From the NCBI GenBank assembly GCA_037893245.1, contig JBAIAA010000808.1, positions 1 to 64,000 on the forward strand: 64,000 bases of DNA. The letters are read 5' to 3'. Source of the stretch: Crossaster papposus (lineage: Eukaryota > Echinodermata > Asteroidea > Velatida > Solasteridae). The translations under genes and the position numbers were made by a program. The notes beneath the pieces are model-generated. The model did not search any database. It saw only the letters and a program-made list of their open reading frames with translations, and was not told the DNA's origin. Below, in pieces: positions 38,374 through 48,010 of the stretch; the stretch's first letter is position 1; every line of letters starts with the position of its first letter.

Positions 38374-39900
38374 ATCTAAGCTGTTGCTTTTCTAAGTCGT
38401 TTCAACATCTTCAGTCGTTCAAGTTTCTTGTCTATCCTTACTTTGGCCCTCACTAACTGGTGGCGACTTCCAATGTCCACTTTTGGGACTGTTGCTACAT
38501 TCATCAGTACATCCTTCCTGTCGCTTATTATGTAGTCAATGAGATTGTGTGTTGTTGCATTTGGGCTCTCCCATCTCAAGTACATGTATCTCTTTAGAGA
38601 CTTTTGAAAAAATATTCCAATAAAGATATCCCTGTTTGCTACAAAATCCAGTAATCTTTCTCCTCTCTCATTCCTTTCCCCAATTCCAAATGGGCCTAAA
38701 GACCTTTCTTTTCCAGATCCTTCCTTAATCCTATTTTCGCATTCAAGTCGCCCATAATGATTGTGTAAGTCGTCTTGTCATCTCCAAGTGCTTGGCCTAC
38801 ATGTACTTCTTTGTAGAAAGCTTTGTCATCACGACTTGTGGTTGGTGCATAAACTTGAATTAGTTTCAGTGTGTAGTTTTGTTGTTCTTGATATGAAGCT
38901 TCAGCATTGCTACTCTGTCCGAGTATCCTCTAAACTTCACGATATTGATTTTGATGTTTTATGTTTCAGAAAGCAAACTCCATTCAGACTTCTTTTGGTG
39001 GCAGCTGAGGTATATCAGATGTACCGTATGAACAGTTTAGTTTAATATCGTTTTCTGGCCGTCTGGTTTCTGCAAGGTCTATTGCATACCAGTTGGTTTT
39101 CTCTACTTCCTCCAGTAGAGCATCTAGACTTTCATCAGTGCGCAGTGAACTTACATTATAGGCGCGTGTACTGTGGTTGCATCCTGATCCCTTGTAATTG
39201 TCAGAGCAAATCTGGATCTAGCCCATCATGAGCTACAGTGTAGCAATCTGCCAGAGGAATATTTAGCATCTTTTCCCCTTACTCTGTAAGCAGAGTTGGG
39301 GTCTCATTGGGGTCTTGGGCATTGCCACCTCTCATTTGTCACATCTCCATCATTGGTATAAAGGTACTGTAGTAGCCTCCGCGCTATAGCAGGGCATGTT
39401 GGTGGAGTTCTTACAGGCCTTTGTTGTCATCTTGGTGTTAATTCTGACAGAGGTTTAGTTGCTCCCCTCCAACCAAGCGAAATTCATCATCCTTATCTCT
39501 AACCAAGCTGGCAAATGCTGGATAGTTTGGTGCAGGCATCTAAACCTGGCTTACAACAATGTTAAATGCTGGCATAATGCTTGAGTTAAAAGGGTCCGGA
39601 GGGAACCGAATAGGAAAGTAAAAAAGATAAATGCAGAGAAAGACAGAACACCATGCCAGAACCCAAACCTCAGTATGGGGATACGCCTTTCCCGTCACCA
39701 GGGGATCTGTGTGTATGTACCCCTGGTGACATCGGTGAAGTCTTGACCTTTCCAGGGGTCAGGCGCCTCTGACCCTACCTAAGCTAGCCAGGATGAATTA
39801 TAACCTGATCTGGCAGGTGTCCCTAGAAAGGGGTGGGGAAGAAAGGAAATAAAATAAAAGGGAAGACAGCCGGGGATGTAGAGGACACTTAAACCCTCAC
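38374..39900 (-). pseudogene. RTE/BovB-type LINE endonuclease remnant with its upstream region
   Basis: On the minus strand, fragments of an APE-like endonuclease appear in order from about 39,172 downward: TRAYNVSSLRT, DLAETRRP, LIQVYAPTTSRDDKAFYKEV, IMGDLNAKIG, GPFGIGERNERGERLLDF and RWESPNATTHNLIDYI, ending with DIGSRHQLVRAKV before a stop at 38,374. These are the conserved blocks of RTE-like endonucleases (also annotated as craniofacial-development-protein-2-like). The catalytic GDxN is kept, but the final SDH block reads SRH. Several stops and frameshifts separate the fragments, so it is dead. The RT that should follow is missing. Sequence from ~39,200 to ~39,900, with CCCCTGGTGAC repeats, may be its 5' region; that part is inference. 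Confidence 0.75.
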
Positions 39901-39930
39901 TCTTGTATCTCAGCCTCTACGCAATCACCT

Positions 39931-39952
39931 ACAGTACAGTACAGTACAGTAC
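39931..39952. repeat. (ACAGT)n microsatellite
   Basis: Four tandem ACAGT units. Confidence 0.9.
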
Positions 39953-40459
39953 ATATAATTCTAGTATCGTTTGGCACTTTATAGAAGCATTCTTTTTTTA
40001 AACGTGCCACATACTTGATTTTGAGTGCCGGTGAATAATCAAACATATCTTTGAATTGAGCAAATAAGGTAGGGTGAAACAAACTGCATTTGGAAGCTAA
40101 TTTAGTTATCCTAAAGCTCATACAAACATCAATAGCAAATGCTGAATGTTTAACGACGCATTTCACTTGCACCAATGTGGCGTGATCAAGGGAAATGAGT
40201 CACATGTCCTTTTATAGTGGTGCCGAAAATCACTCAAATATATACATTTCTCAACAAAAATATGCTAAGATACTTTTGGAAATATAATTGAAGAGTTTAT
40301 TAAATACTACATTAATCTCAATTTCCAAAAAAAATCATCCTTTACGTTGTTTTGGCCTGTATGCCAATAAGACAATAGCGGCATACAACTCATTTCTCTT
40401 GATCGGGCCACATATTTTTGTAGGCCACCATGTACGTAACGTGTACAACAAATTTAACC
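39953..40459. other. No feature recognised
   Basis: AT-rich DNA. A 92-codon minus-strand frame ending at 39,897 shows no recognisable motif and begins in low-complexity sequence; I do not call it a gene. Confidence 0.5.
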
Positions 40460-40935
40460 CATCCTGAATCCATCAGTATCCATTCCCTATTTTGCAGGAG
40501 ATTTCGGTGGATTTAGGATACCAATCCTAAATCCACCAAAGTCCCCCAGTTTGTTCAATATGATATTGAACAAACTGGGAGACTTTGATGGATTCAGGAT
40601 TGTAAGCCTAGCAATACTATACGAGATTTTGCAATACTACACTATTTTGCAGAACTGCAAAATGGATTACGTACAGTATACATGTACATGTACATCTAAT
40701 GTGTGGACTCCTATGGAGAAACACTACAATGCAACCTACAACCTGCATTGTATCCTTATCCATCCGAACTCTGGTGGATTTTGTATGGATTTATCAGGAT
40801 ATCTCTAGAATTTATACTGGTAGATTCTGATGGACTCAGGACAACAGCAGTTTTTGCTTGACAAACTTGTTGGACTTTGGTGGATTCAGGACACTTTCTA
40901 GTAAAAGCAGTCACTAAGGGGTACATGTAGCTAAT
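40460..40935. repeat. Dispersed repeat, family B copy 2
   Basis: Aligns in patches with 36,714-36,964. TTTGATGGATTCAGGATTGT followed by AAGCCTAGCAATA at 40,584 corresponds to 36,793, and GGTGGATTCAGGACACTTTC then TAGTAAAAGCAGTCACTAAG near 40,880 corresponds to 36,905. This copy contains two strong hairpins at 40,506-40,602. Confidence 0.65.
40506..40602. other. Two abutting hairpins
   Basis: First: GGTGGATTTAGGAT, loop ACCA, ATCCTAAATCCACC (40,506-40,537). Second: a ~40-bp arm pair, 40,522-40,561 and 40,563-40,602, with a single central base and a perfect 17-bp core CCCAGTTTGTTCAATAT. The right arm of the first hairpin is also part of the left arm of the second, so the two folds exclude each other. 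Confidence 0.85.
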
Positions 40936-41497
40936 TAGGCCATTAAATGTAAACCATTTATATCATGTTTTTGCACAAATTACATGTAATTAATTCTATC
41001 TAAGCTACCGGTATTTTGCAAATGTGGCACATTGTACTGTTGTTCATGTACTAAATGAAAACACACACACATGTTTGTTTATGGTGTAAATCAAGGATTT
41101 CTTTGGTTTCTCTGAACGATTTCCTTTGTACCATACTTTCCGACGGCTCTTATTGGTTTTGTACACAAATCTCAATCGAGGACGTCCTCGATTACACACC
41201 TAACCCCGATTCACCGTACATGTACATGGCGTCAGGGATGTGTCCTCCATATATACACCATAAACAAACCCACAGTGTGTACAAACAACTTACATCGTGG
41301 ACCCCCTATTGTCTCTCTTTGGTTTGTACTCTTAGAGTTTTTGGAAGGCCTCCCATAGGTTGTGTACACGATTTTTAATCATGGACTTTCTGTCAAGCAT
41401 AGACCCTAATTGTCCTCTATTTGTTCTACAAGTACATTAAAAACCATTTCCCTCCTCTTTCTAAACGTGAGGGATACACTATCAGCGCCAGCCATGG
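40936..41497. other. Non-coding; contains a 20-bp perfect palindrome
   Basis: AATCGAGGACGTCCTCGATT at 41,174-41,193 is perfectly self-complementary. Otherwise there are TACATGTA words and a few short frames without recognisable content. Confidence 0.6.
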
Positions 41498-41735
41498 GCC
41501 AACTTTATAAAACATGCAAGCACAACCATTTGCTTAGCATGCAAATTCTTCCTTGGCAAAAAAAGGGGTAACAAACCAAATTTTCAGGTGATGTTTATTG
41601 TTTTGGACTGGTATTCAGCTAGTTTTGCTTAGCATGAAAAGTACATGGAGTTTTTGCTGGTAACCTGTTTTTACTGAGAAAGACGTTTTTGTGCTAAGCA
41701 AATTGTTGTGCTTATATGTTTTATGAAATTGCTCC
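41498..41735. mobile_element. Foldback MITE, family A copy 2 (~238 bp)
   Basis: Left arm GGCCAACTTTATAAAACATG and AAGCACAACCATTTGCTTAGCA are mirrored on the right by TGCTAAGCAAATTGTTGTGC and TTATATGTTTTATGAAATTG. Arms are about 44 bp. The centre has GGTATTCAGCTAGTTTTGCTTAGCATG. Same terminal type as 35,996-36,341 but shorter. Confidence 0.75.
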
Positions 41736-42660
41736 GTTTTATATACAGGTGTAACTGACACCCTGATGTTGAGCCAAGCGTATCATTGCCACAGTACACT
41801 AGCCCATAAAATTCAACATAATGGGTTTTATTTCAAATTTCTTTAAAAGACCTACAGTAAACTACATGTATTTCCTTGAGGAATTCAAGGATCTGAACAG
41901 GGCATTTTTTTAAATAGAGTATTTTAGGTCTCTAACATTTAAGTACTTTTGTCATATACATTTATGTTATAGCAACAATGTATTCTATGAGAATGGGTTG
42001 AACAGTGATTTAGACAATTGCAATAAATACACTGAGGAATGTCCTCGGAATAAGTACTGTACATGTATGCATGTGTGATATAATGTGTGACCAACACGGG
42101 TCCGTGCTAGCACTATCTCCACATTTACCATTAACCCTAACAATCCTGAATCCTCCAATTTCAATAGAAATTCATATTAAGAGCTTCTTTTGCTAAAGTG
42201 TCGGCCTTCTCATTGCCCCTAATAAGCATCAAGCCAAAACAAAACAAATTTACATTTCCATTAGCTTATAATAAGTCTCAAGTATGCATGAGCGGTTTAA
42301 ATTACTTCCATTCAAAGCCATGAGAGGCTTTGTCAATAAGAGGTAAAATGAATGGGCAAACAGAGTCCATGAATTTACTAGTCTGTCTGTGGTAATCAAC
42401 TAAGCAACAATCTTGCGTAATTGTTTTCAGCTGTAATACGATCTCGTAAATCATGTAAGGTCAAAATAAAATAATTAAGCCTATCTCCTTAACACCATTC
42501 ATTTGGGGTAAGGTACACTGTCCTACAAAATACTACTCAATTCTCATAGTGTGGTAAGATTATACTGCATAGTTTACTTAAATAGTATTTGTTTAGTATT
42601 ACTGTACATGTATAAAACGAGTTGGTGTACAGCTACTGCACGACTATTGAGAAATGTTCT
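41736..42660. other. No feature recognised
   Basis: AT-rich non-coding DNA; no frame, RNA gene or repeat partner that I can support. Confidence 0.5.
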
Positions 42661-43145
42661 CATGTATAAAGAACAACTTTTTTTATCATGCTCCAGTTAC
42701 TCTTATTTCTAGGAATTGATATGTTAATGCGAAAGAAAATTAATGGATAGCCTTCAGAAAAGTATTTCCCTACCGAATAAATGCAGTTTCAGCTCAGAAA
42801 ATGCCACAAATTGAAAAGTGAAAATAGAAAGTCTAACCAGTGATGGTGGTGCTGCAGCATTAACTATAGTGAGTGCTACATGGAAACTTCAGTTTGGCAA
42901 GTGTGTTAGGCTTTGTATTACAAGATCCTTCTTCAAAATGCAAGGAGACAGGACCTACCTGAACATGGATAAGCGTTTAGGGGGAAAATGAGCTATCCAT
43001 ATTCCATTTATAAGATTGTCAAACTACTGTAACTTTGCAAGTGTCGTTCACCGCACACACAATTTACGCCACCATGTTTGTTTGCCATTATTTGCCAATG
43101 CTATGATTTTCAGGATGCCATACCCATTTAGATTATGTTTTGAAA
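42661..43145 (-). repeat. Right arm of the ~485-bp inverted repeat
   Basis: Reverse-complement partner of 34,229-34,711. Homology starts at CATGTATAAAG and stops near 43,145. Beyond it the flanks differ, except for a CAACAGCTG near both outer edges that may be chance. Confidence 0.9.
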
Positions 43146-43195
43146 AAATTAAAAAAATTAAAAATTAACCAGTCGTTTATGTTGTGAGGGCTTAC

Positions 43196-43279
43196 CAGTG
43201 CAGCTGTTGTCCTCTTGTCCTTAAGAATCGTAAACAGAGCGGTTACTTCATCTTGTGACAAATCAATGATGTCTTCCAT
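43196..43279 (-). CDS. Candidate first coding exon (28 codons), uncertain
   Basis: On the minus strand an ATG followed by G (CCATGG context) opens MEDIIDLSQDEVTALFTILK, then DKRTTAAL, and the frame runs straight into a consensus donor CTG|GTAAGC at 43,195. Composition (acidic start, amphipathic middle) looks protein-like and unlike neighbouring AT-rich DNA. I do not recognise the family. No following exon can be identified upstream of 43,145, where the inverted-repeat arm begins. It could equally be a relic of a transposon-derived gene or chance. Confidence 0.3.
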
Positions 43280-43292
43280 GGAAAGCTTCAAA

Positions 43293-43402
43293 CTAATTAG
43301 ACAGCCTGTTCAGAATCTTCCTGTTGGCCTCTACTTCACTTTGGATGGACTTAACAGCCACTTGAATCTTGCAGATGGCCCTTAGCATAATGTTCAGCAC
43401 AG
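43293..43402 (-). CDS. Candidate last exon with coiled-coil-like segment, uncertain
   Basis: A minus-strand frame after a plausible acceptor (TTTTTAATTGATGTAG, ending at 43,403) reads LNIMLRAICKIQVAVKSIQS, then EVEANRKILNRLSN and a stop at 43,293. Hydrophobics fall in a heptad-like pattern (I, L, I, V, V, I, V, I, L). Such short helices precede DUF4806-type domains in some animal genes, but nothing here proves that. It ends only 13 bp before the ATG of the 28-codon candidate, so the two would belong to different transcripts or to one broken gene. Confidence 0.28.
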
Positions 43403-43419
43403 CTACATCAATTAAAAAT

Positions 43420-43445
43420 CAACATAAAACAGATGTTTATATCAA
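43420..43445 (+). repeat. 26-bp exact direct repeat (first copy)
   Basis: Sequence from CAACATAAAACAGATG to TTTATATCAA is repeated exactly at 44,019-44,044, 599 bp away. On the minus strand both copies end in a GTAG acceptor-like context, so they may be a duplicated intron end. Confidence 0.85.
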
Positions 43446-43454
43446 TAAACCCGA

Positions 43455-43550
43455 GAGTCCTATGGTAAATCAAGCATAGAGTCCTAGGGTAAATACACTT
43501 GAGAGTCCTAGGGTTAATAAAGCCAAGAGTCCGAGGGTAAATAAGAAAAG
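43455..43550 (+). repeat. 24-bp minisatellite, four copies
   Basis: GAGTCCTAGGGTAAATA-type units start at 43,455, 43,479, 43,503 and 43,527, exactly 24 bp apart, with a few substitutions. Confidence 0.9.
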
Positions 43551-44018
43551 GGTAATAAGAAACAAAGCCGTGACGTCATTGGGTCTTAGGTCTATTATTA
43601 ACTTATTATCCACGCATCAAGACATTCAAGCATTTAACCCAAACCTAAGCCGTCACATCACTTGTAATTAATAAATACCTAGGAGAGTTGATTCTGATGG
43701 TCTAGACTCGATTGTGTGGAGGGCATTATTTTGTAGTAATGGCCCAGCCTTTTAAAAATTGGAGCAAATTCACTGTTTACTAGTGTTAGCTAGGTCATCC
43801 AACAAAATGATTGCACTTATTCTTTTTGTACATGTACTTAGCCATTTATTTGATCTCTGTGGCGCCTTCTATACATTACGAACACGAATCCAATTCATCC
43901 CATATCCAATCCGTATGATATCAATATCGCGCTAGCTCTCTGGATTCAAAATGTACTTCATGTCAACCCACCGCGCATCCAACTAGAAAATACATGTACA
44001 TGGTCATTGTTCTGGCTA
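43551..44018. other. No feature recognised
   Basis: Non-coding DNA between the 24-bp minisatellite and the second copy of the 26-bp direct repeat. Confidence 0.5.
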
Positions 44019-44192
44019 CAACATAAAACAGATGTTTATATCAAATATTGCTGGCTTGGCCCTGAACTTTATAATCCAATTTATGCCAATATCATCTTCT
44101 GAAACTAAGATCGTTCAAATAGCCGGTAACGAAGTCAGCTTCTTTCAAATTCTAGAGCCATCTTGTTTTAGTAAGCACGCGGACGATGCGCA

Positions 44193-44193
44193 A

Positions 44194-44224
<31 letters not shown>

Positions 44225-44225
44225 T
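44193..44225. repeat. (ATT)n microsatellite
   Basis: About ten ATT units; they create a poly-tyrosine run in one meaningless reading frame. Confidence 0.95.
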
Positions 44226-44309
44226 TCTGGTAATGAAACCAAGGATCCTTCAAAAGCGCAAGTGCACATTGCGATTTGTCAGGGCCTTGGATCTGTCAAC
44301 CAGCAGTTT

Positions 44310-44380
44310 GCCTGCTGTTTTATTGCAGGCGGTAACCTCAGCCCAGGTTGGACTCCTCCGTCGTGTACAACACGACGGAG
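44310..44380. other. Two hairpins in a short GC-richer patch
   Basis: GCCTGC-TGTTTTATT-GCAGGC at 44,310-44,330, and CTCCGTCGTGT-ACA-ACACGACGGAG (11-bp perfect arms) at 44,356-44,380. On the minus strand a short frame (MFAMAGEIDTLDSVVLYTTE...) crosses the second hairpin and is followed by AATAAA; too short to call a gene. Confidence 0.7.
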
Positions 44381-44737
44381 TCCAGGGTATCAATTTCTCC
44401 TGCCATAGCGAACATTTTTTCATATTTTTACCTGATAAAGGAAGCCAAAATCTCGCTTATGTCTTTCTTGAGTCTGGAATTACAGATCGTCATGGGTTAC
44501 AAAGAGCAAATGTGTAACAGTCGCGTTTGCGGAACGGGGATAGTTTTCACCTTTTTTTACAGAAATTGGCCAAGATTCGCCCGGTTTTTGGTGGGCAGCG
44601 ACTGGGTGAGTTGATAAAGTACTTATACAATTTTTCTGGCGGTAGACCGTGCGGCAGTATGGGAGTTATTGCCTCCTTTTTGTGCATGGTTTCTATTGTT
44701 TAACGGCGGTTAACCTGTACAAACCCTCTCTGTCTAT

Positions 44738-44780
44738 GGGGCTCCGCCCTACGGCCCGTAGTACGGGCGTCGGGAGCCCC
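44738..44780. other. GC-rich hairpin
   Basis: GGGGCTCC pairs with GGAGCCCC across 27 bp that themselves contain GCCCGTA/TACGGGC. This is a strong fold in an otherwise AT-rich region. Not a tRNA: no A or B box. Function unknown. Confidence 0.75.
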
Positions 44781-45154
44781 AGAGTTCTAGGGTACTGAAA
44801 ATGAAATACCACAACAATAATTTCCAATACACACAAACTCACCCGGCAATAGACATTGCACGCTAAAAAGATTACCCGAGGCTGTGATTGTGAGGAAGGA
44901 TTTGATTTATCGACGAGACAGGTGGATTATGACAGGCAAATAAAAAGTAAAACAAACGTTAATCTCCCATCCAAAGCGCGCGCATTGAGCTGCACTGGTT
45001 TGCTGACAATTGAAAACGCAAAATATACACCCTGGTATACACCCTGGTATACACATACATGTACATGCACATGTACACCAAATGTACATTGTGCTATTGT
45101 AGCCGCCGGGAACCAGTTGACACATGAAGCGTATGACGAGGAAGGCACTTATAA

Positions 45155-45305
45155 TAGTGAGGTGGATTAAGGACAAAAAACACGAAGATCGTGACACGGT
45201 GGACAAAAGCACCAATTTTTTTTTAAAGACTCCTATGGGTATGTATATTAATAAAATCCCATGCTCCCAAAAAATTGCAATGACCTTGACCTAATTATGA
45301 CGCAA
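45155..45305 (+). repeat. Left inverted end of the RT element
   Basis: Best-matching part is the outer ~75 bp. The inner half aligns with small gaps (CATGCTCC..AAAAAATT, CCTTGA, AATTATGACG). Partner: 49,265-49,416. Confidence 0.8.
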
Positions 45306-45497
45306 TATATTCAAAATGGCCGCCATTTCCTTAAAACGGCATGTTTTTAGTTATATAATGCCGAGGCAAGTGATTTTAGTAGCGAATTATATGTATCAAA
45401 GGCCAAGGAATCGCATGGCAACGTTTGTGTTGCGCTGAAACAAACAGTTTCATCATTTTTGTATTAAATTTGTCTATATTAGCATATGATGGTATAA

Positions 45498-46795
45498 AAT
45501 ACATCATCATCACCGTGGGAAAATCAGTGGTTTGTATTAAAAATCGTCTCTTCCGGTCAATCCAAAATACCATCAATGGACCTGCTGCCTAAAGTCCACA
45601 AGTTGAAAGAACCACCTTCTCCCCATAATGAGAAATTACTTAAAGGCAGGCCCATTATAACTGCACATAGCTGGATCACCTCCCCTGTATCCAAAACATT
45701 AGGCTTCTACCTAAACATCTTACTGTCCAGATTTCAAGATAATTTTTTTGAAAAGGACATTCCTTGGCCAATCATCACCAACTCCCTTCAATTAATAAAT
45801 TCACTTGATTCTCTGGAAGTATCTTACGACGATGATATCTCATTTATTTCTTTTGATTTTGAGAGCCTATACACAAATATCACACCTCACGATATCCAAG
45901 AAACACTTTTCAAGATAAGTGCTGCCTGTGAATACCCTCACGAATACTATTCCTATTTTTCTAAACTACATAACTTCACCAGTGATTTCATTTTTCAATC
46001 GGTAAACACCTCTTCAAACAAACTAAAGGAGTTCAAATGGGGAGCTATCATTCCGCACAACTCGCTAACCTTGTATTAGCTTATAGAGAATTCCTGTTCT
46101 GGACCGCACATAGATCCCCCAATGTACTGCTCTTCGTTAGATACATCGACGACGGCTTAATTATTTTCCGCAACGACCCCACTTCCTCATATCAAGACAT
46201 AATCAAAACGCTAGCGGGCCTCTATCCGAAATCCATTCCTGTCAACTTCTCTGTGAACAACAAAACTATGATTTTTCTGGATCTTACCTTGTCTATCAAC
46301 TATTTCACTCTAACGAATAATAACATCCAATACCGTGTCTTCCAAAAAGCCTTTCATAAGTTCACCTATGTCAATTACAAATCTAATCATAACCCCTGTA
46401 TCTTCAGAGGCATCATCAAAGGAGAATGCCATCGCTACAAGACTCACAGTGCAGACGAGAATGAATATAATCACATACTCCAACTTTTCCAACTCCGACT
46501 CAAAAGGTGCAGCTACCCTAATAGATTAATTCGAGAAAATTCCCTAGATTACAAAGACGAAGCCTGCACCAGATTACACACTTTTAAAACGCCGAAACGC
46601 GCAATTCTTTGCAAAATTCCCTTCAACAAAGCCAGCTACAACGTCAGACAAGTTAAACGAATCCTTAATAAATACACTGGTCTACTAGGCCCCAACTACG
46701 GCGTTAACATCTCTATCACCAACAACCCTAAGCTAAAACAGTTGTTTTGTACCAGCCGCACACTGCACAGGAAGATTGCTAACTTCAAAGTATAA
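45498..46795 (+). pseudogene. Penelope-like reverse transcriptase, N-terminally short
   Basis: The frame is open from 45,498, with the first ATG at 45,576. The first part (45,576-46,079) has LLPKVHKLK at its start, GRPIITAHSW (RT1-2 region, residues 24-33) and motif A FDFESLYTNI (residues 93-102). The second part (46,037-46,795, another frame) has motif B MGSYHSAQLANL, motif C FVRYIDDGLIIF with the two catalytic aspartates, FLDLTLS, then FRGIIKGECHRYK and a basic C-terminus ending in NFKV. LPKxHK, FDxxSLYTN and RYIDD are typical of Penelope-like RTs. The two overlapping frames show it is disrupted, and the N-terminal domain is short or missing. No GIY-YIG block follows. Of the PLE types, the endonuclease-lacking ones (Athena/Coprina-like) fit best by absence, but a truncated canonical element is possible. 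Confidence 0.8.
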
Positions 46796-46857
46796 TATTA
46801 ATATAAAAACAAGAATATAATAAAACAAAACAAATCCTCCCACTATCACAAGTTTGT

Positions 46858-48010
46858 GACGCGCAATTCCTTCTCAAAAATATCCCCCGAGAGCCACTGG
46901 TATTGGACGCGTAATTTCTTCTTAATAATATCATCCAAGAGCCACTGGTTTGTAGACGCGTAATTCCTTCTTAAAAATATCCACCAAGAGTCACAGGTTT
47001 ATGGACGCGTAATTCCTTCTTTATAATTTACTACAAAAGCCACTGGTTGGTAGATACGTAATTCCTTCTTAAAAATACCCTCAGACAGCCACAGGTTTGT
47101 GGACGCGTAATTCCTTCTTAGAAATATCCTCCAAGAACCACAGGTTGGTGGACGCGTGGTTCCCTCTTTAAAATATCCTCAGACAGCCACAGGTTTGTGG
47201 ACGCGTAATTCCTTCTTAAAAATATCCTTCAAAAGCCACATGTTTGTGGACGCGTAATTCCTTCTTAAAAATATCCTTCAAAAGCCACTGGTTAGTGGAC
47301 GCGTAATTCCTTCTTATAAATATTCTTCAAGAGCCACAGGTTTGTGGACGCGTAATTCCTTCTTAAAAATATCCTTCAAAAGCCACATGTTTGTGGACGC
47401 GTAATTCCTTCTTAAAAATATTCTTCAAGAGCCACTGGTTAGTGGACGCGTAATTCCTTCTTATAAATATTCTTCAAGAGCCACAGGTTTGTGGACGCGT
47501 AATTCCTTCTTAAAAATATTCTTCAAGAGCCCCTGGTTAGTGGACGCGTAATTCCTTCTTATAAATATTCTTCAAGAACCACAGGTTTGTGGACGCGTAA
47601 TTTCCTCTTAAAAATATATTCCAAGAGCCACAGGTTTGTGGACGCGTAATTCCTTCTTAAAAATATCCTCCGAGAACCACAAGTCTGTAGACGCGTGTTT
47701 CCTTATAACATTATTATATCCTCCAAGAACCACAGGTTGGTGGACGCGTGGTTCCCTGTTTAAAATATCCTCAGACAGCCACAGGTTTGTGGACGCGTAA
47801 TTCCTTCTTAAAAATATCCTTCAAAAGCCACATGTTTGTGGACGCGTAATTCCTTCTTAAAAATATTCTTCAAGAGCCACAGGTTTGTGGACGCGTAATT
47901 TCCTCTTAAAAATATATTCCAAGAGCCACAGGTTTGTGGACGCGTAATTCCTTCTTAAAAATATCCTCCGAGAACCACAAGTCTGCAGACGCGTGTTTCC
48001 TTATAACATT
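46858..48010 (+). repeat. 49-bp minisatellite, ~24 copies, 3' of the RT
   Basis: The unit has GACGCGTAATTCCTTCTTAA, AAATATCCTCCAAGAG and CCACAGGTTTGTG; starts at 46,955, 47,004, 47,053 and 47,102 give the 49-bp period. Each unit contains an MluI palindrome ACGCGT and a small hairpin CCACA-GGTT-TGTGG. Two levels of internal duplication are visible: the GGTTGGTGGACGCGTGGTTC variant recurs 590 bp apart (~47,135 and ~47,725), and the AGACGCGTGTTTCCTTATAA variant recurs ~297 bp apart (~47,691 and 47,988). It begins ~60 bp after the RT stop and lies wholly inside the element. Confidence 0.95.

Noticed and set aside
38151-38456. 101-codon plus-strand frame as a gene
   Set aside because: The part that resembles protein is read in other frames as a LINE RT tail; this frame is a shadow.
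44032-44517. 161-codon plus-strand frame
   Set aside because: It is held open by the ATT microsatellite (poly-Tyr) and shows no family motif.
46858-48010. CRISPR-like array
   Set aside because: The 49-bp units are contiguous with no unique spacers, in eukaryotic DNA, inside a retroelement.
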